In this document: one piece after another, positions 1 through 5,953 of the stretch | Layout: each line of letters begins with the position of its first letter | How positions within the stretch are numbered: the first letter of the stretch is position 1 | Source of the DNA: an uncultured Lentisphaeria bacterium | GTDB taxonomy: Bacteria > Verrucomicrobiota > Lentisphaeria > Victivallales > Victivallaceae | DNA: 6,774 nt | Direction: 5' to 3' | NCBI GenBank assembly: GCA_949298665.1 | Contig: CASFXO010000140.1 | Span: 1 to 6,774, forward strand | Notes under the pieces: generated by a model | The model's database searches: none | Told to the model about the DNA's origin: nothing | The model's input: only the letters and a program-made list of their open reading frames with translations | Made by a program: the position numbers and the translations under genes

Positions 1-561
1 TTCTTTTCTGCTGGCTGTTCCTCTACCGTTTCAGTAAAAATAACGGGAGAAAAACACCCTGACTGGCAATATCGGGAACAATTAAAATATTATCTTTTAC
101 CTGCCGATAAGACGCCCGATGATGATTTAACATTCATCTCATATTCAAAATATATAAAAACAGTTCTGAGTATGAAACAGTATGTTGAAGTCAACTCTTC
201 CCAAGAAGCTGATCTTTTGATTTTTTTAGGATATATTCTCAGCGACCCTGACCAAAGGATGTACGTATCAGGATATAAAGGGAATACGTATACATACTAT
301 AAAACAACTTATACCAAAGCCCTTTACCTTTCTGCACGCAGTAATGAGCCAGGCCCGCAGCAGGGAAAACAGGTATGGCGGGTCTGGGCTACATACACAG
401 ACGAATCTAATGATTTGACCTATACGTTTCCATACCTGGTCATTGCCTCACAACAATACTGGGGAGTAGATACAAAAGGGAAAATAACTAAAAATATTTA
501 TGAAAAAGAGGATGTTTTTTCTTCTTGGCTGGAAATGGTCAAAAAAAATCAAAAAAAATAA
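1..561 (+). CDS. Putative lipoprotein, DUF4136-like, 5' end cut by window edge
   Basis: The frame is open from the first base to the TAA at 559-561, giving 186 visible residues. The ATG at 172 (visible residue 58) is probably internal, because the coding frame upstream of it is open and protein-like. Visible residues 3-6 read S-A-G-C followed by S-S, a good lipobox with Cys6 as the lipidated residue, so only the first part of a type II signal peptide appears to be missing. The mature part is rich in Tyr and Thr. Its YYLLP segment and the later EADLLIFLGY (visible residues 69-78) resemble the layout of DUF4136-type bacterial lipoproteins; this is pattern recognition, not a search result. The likely location is an envelope membrane, and the function is unknown. 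Codon use is AT-rich, unlike every gene to the right, and the gene ends about 110 bases before the tRNA fragment. It is therefore probably cargo of an integrated element. Two runs of eight A lie at its 3' end. Confidence 0.72.
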   Translation, partial: FFSAGCSSTVSVKITGEKHPDWQYREQLKYYLLPADKTPDDDLTFISYSKYIKTVLSMKQYVEVNSSQEADLLIFLGYILSDPDQRMYVSGYKGNTYTYYKTTYTKALYLSARSNEPGPQQGKQVWRVWATYTDESNDLTYTFPYLVIASQQYWGVDTKGKITKNIYEKEDVFSSWLEMVKKNQKK

Positions 562-671
562 CTGACATCGTTTGATTTTGTAAAAAAAATTGGCTGGTGT
601 CTTCGCAGAAATCATACAACAGTTATATGGAGGTTATTTAACTGGCTTGAGATGATGGTCTGAAATCGGAA
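562..671. other. AT-rich non-coding stretch before the tRNA fragment, possible attachment-site arm
   Basis: No convincing reading frame or ribosome binding site is visible here. The stretch keeps the AT-rich character of the lipoprotein gene and ends where tRNA-like sequence begins. The last bases, GGA at 668-670, can pair with TCC at 678-680 across the anticodon loop. This gives a short imperfect inverted repeat around the presumed crossover, as often seen where tyrosine recombinases cut in tRNA anticodon loops. The role as an integrase arm region is inferred. Confidence 0.35.
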
Positions 672-715
672 TCATAATCCGCAGGTCCCCGGTTCGAGTC
701 CGGGACCCGCCACCA
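672..715 (+). tRNA. 3' half of a tRNA-Met-type (CAU) gene, likely attachment site (attR) remnant
   Basis: From T672 the sequence reads as the 3' half of a tRNA. U33 is at 672, anticodon CAU at 673-675 and A37 at 676. The 3' anticodon strand TCCGC is at 678-682 and a 5-base variable loop at 683-687. The T stem is CCCGG (688-692) with CCGGG (700-704), a perfect 5 bp around the T loop TTCGAGT (693-699). The 3' acceptor strand ACCCGCC is at 705-711, discriminator A at 712 and encoded CCA at 713-715. No D arm or 5' acceptor strand (expected GGCGGGT) lies at the right distance. Position 32 is A instead of the usual pyrimidine, and the 5' anticodon strand pairs imperfectly (T666 against C682), so identity seems to begin in the anticodon loop. 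The stem is not of initiator type, leaving elongator Met or Ile2. The simplest reading is the duplicated tRNA end left by site-specific integration; it is not a functional tRNA. Confidence 0.75.
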
Positions 716-782
716 GTTTTCGGAGCGATATTCCACGATTACTCCGCCGCTGGTCGCGTATGCTTTGGCTCTCCCCCGTCAT

Positions 783-811
783 TTGCAAAGAGAGAATGAT
801 CGCGATATAGT
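783..811 (+). promoter_or_regulatory. Sigma70-type promoter for the zinc-finger gene
   Basis: TTGCAA (783-788, four of six matches to the -35 consensus) and TATAGT (806-811, five of six matches to the -10 consensus) are separated by exactly 17 bases. Transcription would start near 817-819, giving a leader of about 95 bases before the ATG at 913. It is the only strong promoter-like pair I see between the tRNA fragment and the gene. It lies in GC-rich DNA, so the AT match is less likely to be chance. Confidence 0.6.
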
Positions 812-819
812 ACTCCGGA

Positions 820-882
820 TTCCCGAAAGAACGGGAAATACGGCCATGGCCGGGCAAGGTCGCCGCTTCCGCAATGGCGACC
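820..882 (+). promoter_or_regulatory. Structured leader with three consecutive inverted repeats
   Basis: Three symmetric elements follow each other between the predicted transcription start and the ribosome binding site. TTCCCG/CGGGAA (820-825 with 832-837) has a 6-base loop. CGGCCATGGCCG (841-852) is a perfect 12-base palindrome. GGTCGCC/GGCGACC (858-864 with 876-882) is a perfect 7-bp stem with an 11-base loop. They could fold the 5' leader or bind a dimeric regulator. I recognise no known riboswitch class, and GC-rich DNA gives short palindromes by chance. Confidence 0.35.
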
Positions 883-912
883 GACTTAAAACGCAGGAAA
901 GGAGTTGCCAAC

Positions 913-1338
913 ATGACGGATCTCTCACAAAGCGTCTGCCTGAATCATCCGGATACTCCGGCGGTAACACGCTGTGCGACCTGCAGCAAACCGATCTGCG
1001 AAAAGTGCATCGTGAACCGAAACGGCTCCCCGTACTGTTCGGAAACCTGCGCCGCCAACGCCTCGGAAAGCGTCGATCGGATCACCCGCACGCTGGACGA
1101 AAAACGCCGGACCAACACCAGAACCCGGTATCGAGCCATCATTCTGCTGCTGATCATCCTCATCGCCGCCGCCGTCGCGGCATGGTTCTATTCGCAAAAC
1201 AAGTCCGACGTCGACCGGCTGATGCGGAAAACCAGCGCGCAACTCGACCGGAAAGTCCAGGAGACCAGAACCACGATTCAGCAGGGAATCCCCACCAGTT
1301 CCCAGTACAAGCGCGACCGGGAAGGTCTGATCCAGTAA
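913..1338 (+). CDS. Small zinc-ribbon/B-box-like protein with one membrane segment
   Basis: The 141-residue protein starts at ATG 913, chosen because AGGAAAGGAG (895-904) lies just upstream. An earlier in-frame ATG at 874 falls inside the leader hairpin and adds only a basic, non-conserved-looking tail. Residues 9-46 hold paired metal ligands: C9-x2-H12, C21-x2-C24, C29-x2-C32 and C42-x3-C46. This spacing resembles B-box-type zinc fingers and would bind two zinc ions. A charged linker (about 50-74) leads to a strongly hydrophobic segment at 75-93, flanked by R72 and R74 on the N side and K97 after it. This fits a single-pass protein with the zinc domain in the cytoplasm and a mostly polar C-terminal tail of about 45 residues outside. 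There is no signal peptide. Similar bacterial B-box/zinc-ribbon membrane proteins are mostly uncharacterised; a role in protein-protein contact is inference. It stands alone, transcribed towards the minus-strand operon. Confidence 0.8.
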   Translation: MTDLSQSVCLNHPDTPAVTRCATCSKPICEKCIVNRNGSPYCSETCAANASESVDRITRTLDEKRRTNTRTRYRAIILLLIILIAAAVAAWFYSQNKSDVDRLMRKTSAQLDRKVQETRTTIQQGIPTSSQYKRDREGLIQ

Positions 1339-1354
1339 GCCCCACCGGACCGGA

Positions 1355-1409
1355 AACAACCGGTGCGCCGGAATGACGGCGACCTGCGGTTGTTCCATTT
1401 TCGTCTTTT
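1355..1409 (+). terminator. Probable intrinsic terminator of the zinc-finger gene
   Basis: AACAACC (1355-1361) pairs with GGTTGTT (1388-1394). Inside it, GGT (1362-1364) pairs with ACC (1382-1384) and CGCCG (1366-1370) with CGGCG (1377-1381), closing a GAATGA loop, with small bulges. The plus-strand bases after the stem are T-rich, with TTTT at 1398-1401 and again at 1406-1409. It starts 17 bases after the stop codon. The U tract is interrupted, so termination may be partial. Confidence 0.5.
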
Positions 1410-1442
1410 CCAGCTGAAGTCCGGCCCGGGAACGTGGAGGGC

Positions 1443-1467
1443 TTGTCGAATCCGGGTGATTCGACAA
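1443..1467. terminator. Perfect 10-bp stem-loop between convergent genes, terminator or processing signal
   Basis: TTGTCGAATC (1443-1452) and GATTCGACAA (1458-1467) form a perfect 10-bp stem with a 5-base loop. It lies 20 bases beyond the stop codon of the last minus-strand gene, where a terminator for that operon is expected. Neither strand has a U tract after the stem. It may be a Rho-assisted or 3'-end stabilising structure instead of a classic intrinsic terminator. Confidence 0.45.
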
Positions 1468-1487
1468 TTCGCCGCCGCAGCAGACGC

Positions 1488-2657
1488 TTACTCCTGAATC
1501 TCCACCATTCGGACCGGCCGGTTTTCCCGGGCGGAACGGATGGCGGCAAAGGCCACCCGCGTCGCCAGCACCGCGTCATCCACGCCGCACACCTCTTCAC
1601 GCCGGATTCCGCGGATCTGCTCAACGAAATGTTCCAGCGCATGCGCGTGGCCCTTGTCCGGCTCGGCGGTGAACTGCAGCAGGGGATCGTTCCGCCGCGC
1701 CGCTTCGGCGCACGCCGCCGCCCGTTTGGCCAGCCAGCCGCGAATCCCCCCTTCGGCGCCGATTTCCGGCTGCGTATCGTGCAGCAGCGGAAATTTCAAC
1801 ACCGGCTCGATATCCGGAATCCCGGCCGTCCGGACTTCGCACATGTGATCGACCACCACGATGGCGCCGTTCCCCATCATCTCGTACAATTCCTTGGGGT
1901 AGCCGAAAGTCCCGTTGCCGCACAGATGCAGCGTGGCAAGTTCACCGGTCCGGTACCGGACGATGATCGCGTGATTCAACATTCCGGTCTCCACCGCGAC
2001 CACCGACTCCGGTTCCGCCGCCAGAAACCAGTTGCATAAATCGGTGAAATGCGTCATTTCGAACAGCATCGGCCCATACGGCGCCTGTTCCGGATCGAAG
2101 ACCCAGCTTTTCCAGCTGTGCCAGTCGTCGTTGATCCGCACGCACATCGATGCCACGCCGTCATCCGCCCGCTCCGGCCGGTCCGGCTCCCGTTCCCAGC
2201 GCCAGGAGCAATGCCGCGGATGCGTCATCTGTTCCCGGAAAATCCGCCGCGCCGTGATCATCGCCGGACTGCTGCGCCGGTTATGCCCGACGCAGAACGG
2301 GATACCCGAGGCGTGCACCACGTGCTGAATCTTCAGGATTTCCTCGAGGGTAATACCAAGCGGTTTTTCCACATAGACCGGTTTCCCGTATTCGGCCGCC
2401 AGCGCGATCACCGGGTAACGCAGTTTCTCCGTGGTCGCCAGGCAGACGGCTTCCACCTCGGGGTCCGCCACCGCCGCGCGCCAGTCGTCGCACACCGCTG
2501 CACCGTAGTGATCCCGGCAGAACCGCAACACTTCCGGCGACCGGTCGCAGCACAGCCGCAGACAGGCGTTCGAAGACGCCAGCAGGTTCGGAATATGCTG
2601 CATCCGCGCCAGCGCGCCGCAACCGATTACCGCGAATTTCAAACGTGAATCCGTCAT
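1488..2657 (-). CDS. Gfo/Idh/MocA-family oxidoreductase (first paralogue, last gene of the operon)
   Basis: The 389-residue protein is an NAD(P)-dependent dehydrogenase-like enzyme of the sugar/polyol oxidoreductase superfamily, probably cytoplasmic. The Rossmann domain starts at once: beta strand FAVIG with G12-C-G14-A-L-A17, then acidic D38 after the second strand, which favours NAD over NADP. The family EKP motif is E97-K98-P99, with K98 the expected catalytic lysine, and GHNRR is at 124-128. In the C-terminal alpha/beta domain, FEMTHFTDL (199-207) supplies H203 and D206, with E200 near where many relatives have Asp. Start ATG 2657 is chosen because GGAGAG lies just before it, the Rossmann strand begins at the usual distance, and it overlaps the upstream stop as ATGA (2654-2657). 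An ATG at 2669 is possible but its purine-rich run is too close. The overlap implies translational coupling to the upstream paralogue. The substrate is unknown. Confidence 0.88.
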   Translation of the reverse strand: MTDSRLKFAVIGCGALARMQHIPNLLASSNACLRLCCDRSPEVLRFCRDHYGAAVCDDWRAAVADPEVEAVCLATTEKLRYPVIALAAEYGKPVYVEKPLGITLEEILKIQHVVHASGIPFCVGHNRRSSPAMITARRIFREQMTHPRHCSWRWEREPDRPERADDGVASMCVRINDDWHSWKSWVFDPEQAPYGPMLFEMTHFTDLCNWFLAAEPESVVAVETGMLNHAIIVRYRTGELATLHLCGNGTFGYPKELYEMMGNGAIVVVDHMCEVRTAGIPDIEPVLKFPLLHDTQPEIGAEGGIRGWLAKRAAACAEAARRNDPLLQFTAEPDKGHAHALEHFVEQIRGIRREEVCGVDDAVLATRVAFAAIRSARENRPVRMVEIQE

Positions 2658-3853
2658 CTGCTCTCCCATCCTTTCCGCCGATACCATTCCCGCAGATCCA
2701 CCGGCGCGCCGGTCTCCAGGGAATGCAGCAGGGCAAAGGTCATTTCCGTTACCCTGGCGCCGGCCGCGGCATCGGCGTTCTCCGGTTTCGCCCCGCTCAG
2801 AAAACAACGGGCGAAATGCCGCAGACTCTGCAACCACCCCTTGTCCGCGGAGAAAAACCGCATCCGCTGATTTTCCCGGTGAAAATCCTCCAGCCGGAAC
2901 GCCGGCGGCAACGGTCGCCGGATCGGCGGATTGCTGATCCCCATCGCCGCCCAGTCCACCCGGTATTCCTCGGGAATGTACTCATTGGCCCGCGCCACAA
3001 CGTATTGTTCGTAAAATTCAAAGCCGTACTTCGCCACCGCCGCCGCCTGTTCCCCCAGATGCGGAGCGAACAGCCGGTCGGATTCCCCCTCGAAACCACG
3101 GATCCGCATATCGACGAAATCCTGAATACCGATGGTTTTGTCGGCGGCGAAAATCTCCATGTTCTCCTTCCAGTACGCCACCGCCCCGACCGAGGCGCAC
3201 AAAAGCTGAAACTGCGACCCGTCCGCGAAACTCAGAATGCAGCAGTTGTTCAGATACCGGTCCCCCGTCATATACACCCGAATCGGGTCCGCGTCAAGCA
3301 GATATTGCGCCAGATCCAGAATATGACACCCTTCGTACAACATGCGGGATTCATGCGAATAACTGGAATCGGCCAGCGCATGCGAATTCTGATTGACGAT
3401 CCGGTAGTTGATGAACCATGGCGCCCGGACCGGCCGCATCAGCTCCCGCGCCAGCCGGTAGGCGGGAGCGAAGCGGCGATTGAAGCCGACCGCCAGCCTC
3501 CCCGGATTGCGCTTTTCCGCGGCGATGATCGCGGCGGCTTCTTCCTCATTCTGTGCCATGGGCTTTTCGCACAGCACCCATTTCCCGGCATCCAGACTCT
3601 CGATGATCAATTCCGCGTGCGCTTCGTGGCGCGTGCCGATGATCACCATGTCAATTCCCGAATCGGCCAGAACCCGATGGTAATCCGTCGTGGTATAACG
3701 CAACGGTATCTCCGCCGACAGTTCTTCCAGCACCCGCGTATTCAAATCGGCAATCGCCGCCACCTCGATTTCCGGAATACGCAGGGCGTTGGGCAGATGC
3801 TGCCCGCGCACAAACGCGCCCGCACCGATAAATCCAACTGCAACCTTCCTCAT
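2654..3853 (-). CDS. Gfo/Idh/MocA-family oxidoreductase (second paralogue)
   Basis: The 399-residue protein has a Rossmann fold at the N terminus: VGFIG with G10-A-G12-A, then A35-D36 after the second strand, suggesting NAD. It carries E96-K97-P98 with catalytic-type K97, GFNRR at 123-127, and E174-G-C-H177 followed by D180 in the active-site helix of the second domain. The usual D-x3-H spacing is not kept, as Glu sits three residues before the His. The C-terminal part (about 260-399) is longer than in minimal family members. Start ATG 3851-3853 has a good CAGGAG site eight bases upstream. The gene follows the hydrolase gene after 63 bases and overlaps the next oxidoreductase by four. Two different paralogues side by side suggest successive or paired redox steps on a sugar-like compound, or a heteromer. 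This is inference; the sequence gives no substrate. Confidence 0.88.
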   Translation of the reverse strand: MRKVAVGFIGAGAFVRGQHLPNALRIPEIEVAAIADLNTRVLEELSAEIPLRYTTTDYHRVLADSGIDMVIIGTRHEAHAELIIESLDAGKWVLCEKPMAQNEEEAAAIIAAEKRNPGRLAVGFNRRFAPAYRLARELMRPVRAPWFINYRIVNQNSHALADSSYSHESRMLYEGCHILDLAQYLLDADPIRVYMTGDRYLNNCCILSFADGSQFQLLCASVGAVAYWKENMEIFAADKTIGIQDFVDMRIRGFEGESDRLFAPHLGEQAAAVAKYGFEFYEQYVVARANEYIPEEYRVDWAAMGISNPPIRRPLPPAFRLEDFHRENQRMRFFSADKGWLQSLRHFARCFLSGAKPENADAAAGARVTEMTFALLHSLETGAPVDLREWYRRKGWESR

Positions 3854-3916
3854 TCATCTCACTCCTGTTCCAAAAAATTCTCACGGTACGTCGCCCCTCC
3901 CCGCACCGGAAATTCC

Positions 3917-4867
3917 TCAACGCCCGCCGTCGCTCCGAGGAGGGCGGGCGGCCGCGTTCACCTTCCGCGCCTGCTCCAGAAAATCGTCCAGCAGCACCAG
4001 TTCGAACTCCCGGGCGATGTCCGCGGCGGAACGGTCGGGACTGTTGCTGTACAAAAGCGCCGGTCCGATCGACGGCGGAATCGCCAGCGTCACCGCGTCG
4101 CCGTACTTGCGGACGATATCTGCGAACTTCTCCTGATTCCAGGTCAGATGCATCATCACCCGGTCCAGATTGATGTCGGCGACGGGATCCGGCACATAGC
4201 TGCTGGCAAAACGTACTTCCCGCCCGAAGGGATCCATGATGCCGAACGGCGCATTGACCAGCGGCAGCGCCGCAATCAGAAAACTGCGCAGGTCATACGC
4301 CCACATCGACTGCATCAGCCCGCCGTGATACATGCTGCTGAAACAGAGGATGTCCGGTCGCGCCGCCTTGTACCGCTCCCGCAGTTCCGGAAAATTCAGA
4401 TCGAAACAGATCGCCATCCCGATCCGCCCCACCGCGGTGTCCACGCAGACGATGTCGGCACCGGGACGAAATCCGAGTTCCAGCTCCGCTCCGGGCCCGA
4501 ACGTGAGAAAGTTCTTCCGATAACACCCCGCCACGGCGCCGCGATCGTCGAACAGCACCAGAGCGTTGAATTTCCCCTCCCGTTCGTGCAGCACCACGGA
4601 ACCCGCGACATGGCAGCGTTCGCTCCGGGCGAATTCCGCATAAATCGTCATCAGTTCGCCCGGCGTCTCCAGCGATTCCGGCTGCTGCTCATCGCAGGTG
4701 TAATACCCGACGTTTTCCGCCGTCACCGCCAGTTGCACCCCGAAGCCGCGCAACCGGTCGAACCGCTCGCGCGTTTCGCGCAGGATGGTCCGCCGCAGCG
4801 CGGCCGGACGGGAATAATCCCCGAAAGTAGAGTAGCTGATCGCCGCCACCCGCACAAATTTCGCCAT
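3917..4867 (-). CDS. Carbon-nitrogen hydrolase, nitrilase superfamily
   Basis: The 316-residue protein has the expected length for the superfamily and a complete Glu-Lys-Cys triad: E51 in TAENVG, K118 in YRKNFL and C154 in ICFDLNFPELR. The last motif is the classic nucleophile elbow. A strand-forming N terminus (VRVAAISY) fits the alpha-beta-beta-alpha sandwich fold. Members hydrolyse nitriles, amides, carbamoyl or ureido groups; which one is not readable here. The last 15 residues or so are Arg/Ala/Pro-rich and probably disordered. There is no signal peptide, so the enzyme is likely cytoplasmic. The start ATG 4865-4867 has CGGAG about ten bases upstream. It sits 24 bases after the URO-D-like gene and 63 before the next oxidoreductase, so it is probably co-transcribed. 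Confidence 0.88.
   Translation of the reverse strand: MAKFVRVAAISYSTFGDYSRPAALRRTILRETRERFDRLRGFGVQLAVTAENVGYYTCDEQQPESLETPGELMTIYAEFARSERCHVAGSVVLHEREGKFNALVLFDDRGAVAGCYRKNFLTFGPGAELELGFRPGADIVCVDTAVGRIGMAICFDLNFPELRERYKAARPDILCFSSMYHGGLMQSMWAYDLRSFLIAALPLVNAPFGIMDPFGREVRFASSYVPDPVADINLDRVMMHLTWNQEKFADIVRKYGDAVTLAIPPSIGPALLYSNSPDRSAADIAREFELVLLDDFLEQARKVNAAARPPRSDGGR
3921..3950 (-). other. GC-rich hairpin at the 3' end of the hydrolase gene
   Basis: CGCCCGCC (3921-3928) and GGCGGGCG (3943-3950) form a perfect 8-bp GC stem, with CTC/GAG able to pair further inside the loop. It lies just before the hydrolase stop codon at 3917-3919. No U tract follows on the minus strand, so it is not a standard terminator. 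It may protect or process the mRNA between the hydrolase and the oxidoreductases, or be a by-product of GC-rich codons. Confidence 0.3.
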
Positions 4868-4891
4868 AAAGTGATTTCTCCGTAAAAAACA

Positions 4892-5953
4892 TCAACGATA
4901 TTTCTCGATCATCTTCCGATACCAGTCGTACACCTCCGGTGCGACATCTTCGCCGATCGCGGCACAGCCGAGCACAATCCCCCCGTCCCGCGCCAGTTCC
5001 AGAAGCGGACGGACATGGTGCTCAATCTCTCTCCGGTCTCCGCGCGGCAGAATCACCGTATTGCAGACGCCGCCGAACATGATGAAGCGCCGCCCGTACC
5101 TTTCCCGCAGACGCACCAGATCCAGCCCGCAACGTGGTTCCAGCGGATTGAACCCTTCGAATCCCGCCTCCAGCAGAAGATCCAGCAACGGCAGGATGTT
5201 GCCGTCGCTGTGAAAGCACACCCGGCGGCATCCCGCGGCTTTTAATTCCCCGATCAGCCACCGGTAGGGCTCCAGCAGAAACCGCGCGAAAAGCTCCGGC
5301 CCGAACATCGGCGCCCGGGTTCCGGCCATATCATCATATATGAACAAGCCGTTTTCCCATGCCTCCGTCCGACGCAGCACTTCCAGCCCTATCCGCAACT
5401 GCTGTTGCGCCACCCGCTGAAAAAACAGTGCGGTCGCCTCCGGCTCCAGCAGCATATCCATCAGCAACTCGGCTTCCCCGCGCGCAAATTGACTGCGGCA
5501 GTAAAGGCCACCGATCTTGGCGAAGACCGGCCGCTGCGCCTTCCGTTCTCCGGCTACAAAATCCGCCAGATGTTCATAGCGGCAGGGCAGCAGCGGCGAC
5601 TCAAATTCCCGATTCAGCAAATCCGCCATGGTCCGGGCATCCCGACGCAACGTTTCGGAAAAATAAACCCCGTTGTTCCGTCCGATACGCACCTCACGCC
5701 CCCAGCCGTCGTTGACGATCTCGTATTCGTCCGTAACCGCCAGTTTCCGCCGTTCGGTCACCCAGAACGGTTCCTCCGCCGGAACCGGCATCAAGATGTC
5801 CGAATGATAATAATCCTGCGGCAACACCTCGGGGGCCACATTCATAAATCGCTGCCACGCCGGAACAAAGCGATCCCAGGGAGAATCCCAGTAAGGCACC
5901 CGGTCCGGCCGCTCAAAATTCATCGCCGCACGAACCCGTTCCTCCGCGGTCAT
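4892..5953 (-). CDS. Uroporphyrinogen decarboxylase (URO-D) superfamily protein, not HemE
   Basis: The 353-residue protein starts at ATG 5953, preceded by AAAGGAGAG and overlapping the upstream stop as ATGA (5950-5953); the frame extends 22 residues further up but that part is the tail of the neighbour. The N-terminal signature ERPDRVP (14-20) is typical of the superfamily, followed by SDILMP (51-56). HSDGN (248-252), NPLEP (269-273) and FGGVCN (293-298) lie on the barrel strands, and IGEDVAPEVYDWY closes the C terminus. The HemE motif with substrate-binding arginines near the N terminus is absent, so haem synthesis is unlikely. Corrinoid methyltransferase relatives such as MtaA and CmuA use an H-x-C zinc site; here the position reads H248-S-D250, so thiol activation of that kind is doubtful. 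Such URO-D-like proteins of unknown substrate are often found beside sugar-oxidoreductase genes in Lentisphaerota and Planctomycetota genomes (general knowledge). Likely cytoplasmic. Confidence 0.85.
   Translation of the reverse strand: MTAEERVRAAMNFERPDRVPYWDSPWDRFVPAWQRFMNVAPEVLPQDYYHSDILMPVPAEEPFWVTERRKLAVTDEYEIVNDGWGREVRIGRNNGVYFSETLRRDARTMADLLNREFESPLLPCRYEHLADFVAGERKAQRPVFAKIGGLYCRSQFARGEAELLMDMLLEPEATALFFQRVAQQQLRIGLEVLRRTEAWENGLFIYDDMAGTRAPMFGPELFARFLLEPYRWLIGELKAAGCRRVCFHSDGNILPLLDLLLEAGFEGFNPLEPRCGLDLVRLRERYGRRFIMFGGVCNTVILPRGDRREIEHHVRPLLELARDGGIVLGCAAIGEDVAPEVYDWYRKMIEKYR

Noticed and set aside
545..579. Terminator after the lipoprotein gene formed by AAAATCAAA and TTTGATTTT
   Set aside because: The 9-bp stem has a single G-C pair and a 17-base loop, and an A tract instead of a T tract follows. 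Chance pairing in AT-rich DNA is as likely.
592..715. A complete tRNA using GGCTGGT (592-598) as the 5' acceptor strand
   Set aside because: It pairs with ACCCGCC at six of seven positions, but the molecule would be about 124 bases with no D arm. The sequence between is AT-rich element DNA and too short for a group I intron. A closer start near 644 fails in the acceptor and D stems.
672..914. Minus-strand reading frame of 80 residues ending in a GPGLEPGT-type tail
   Set aside because: This tail is the well-known false translation of the antisense of a tRNA T arm and 3' end. The frame covers the tRNA fragment and the leader of the zinc-finger gene.
765..1376. Plus-strand open frame of 203 residues overlapping the zinc-finger gene
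   Set aside because: It has no ribosome binding site, is Arg/Pro/Gln-rich, and shares the DNA with the frame that holds the zinc ligands and membrane segment.
925..1467. Minus-strand open frame of 180 residues opposite the zinc-finger gene
   Set aside because: It is antisense to a gene with a clear ribosome binding site and domain, and crosses the intergenic stem-loops.
2658..2837. 60-residue N-terminal extension of the first oxidoreductase
   Set aside because: The extension is Arg/Gly-rich, lies within the end of the upstream gene in another frame, and would precede the Rossmann strand, which normally starts near the N terminus.
2645..4885. Plus-strand open frame of 746 residues
   Set aside because: It runs antisense across three well-supported minus-strand genes. 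Its translation is Arg/His/Pro-rich with no recognisable motif, typical of an antisense shadow in GC-rich DNA.
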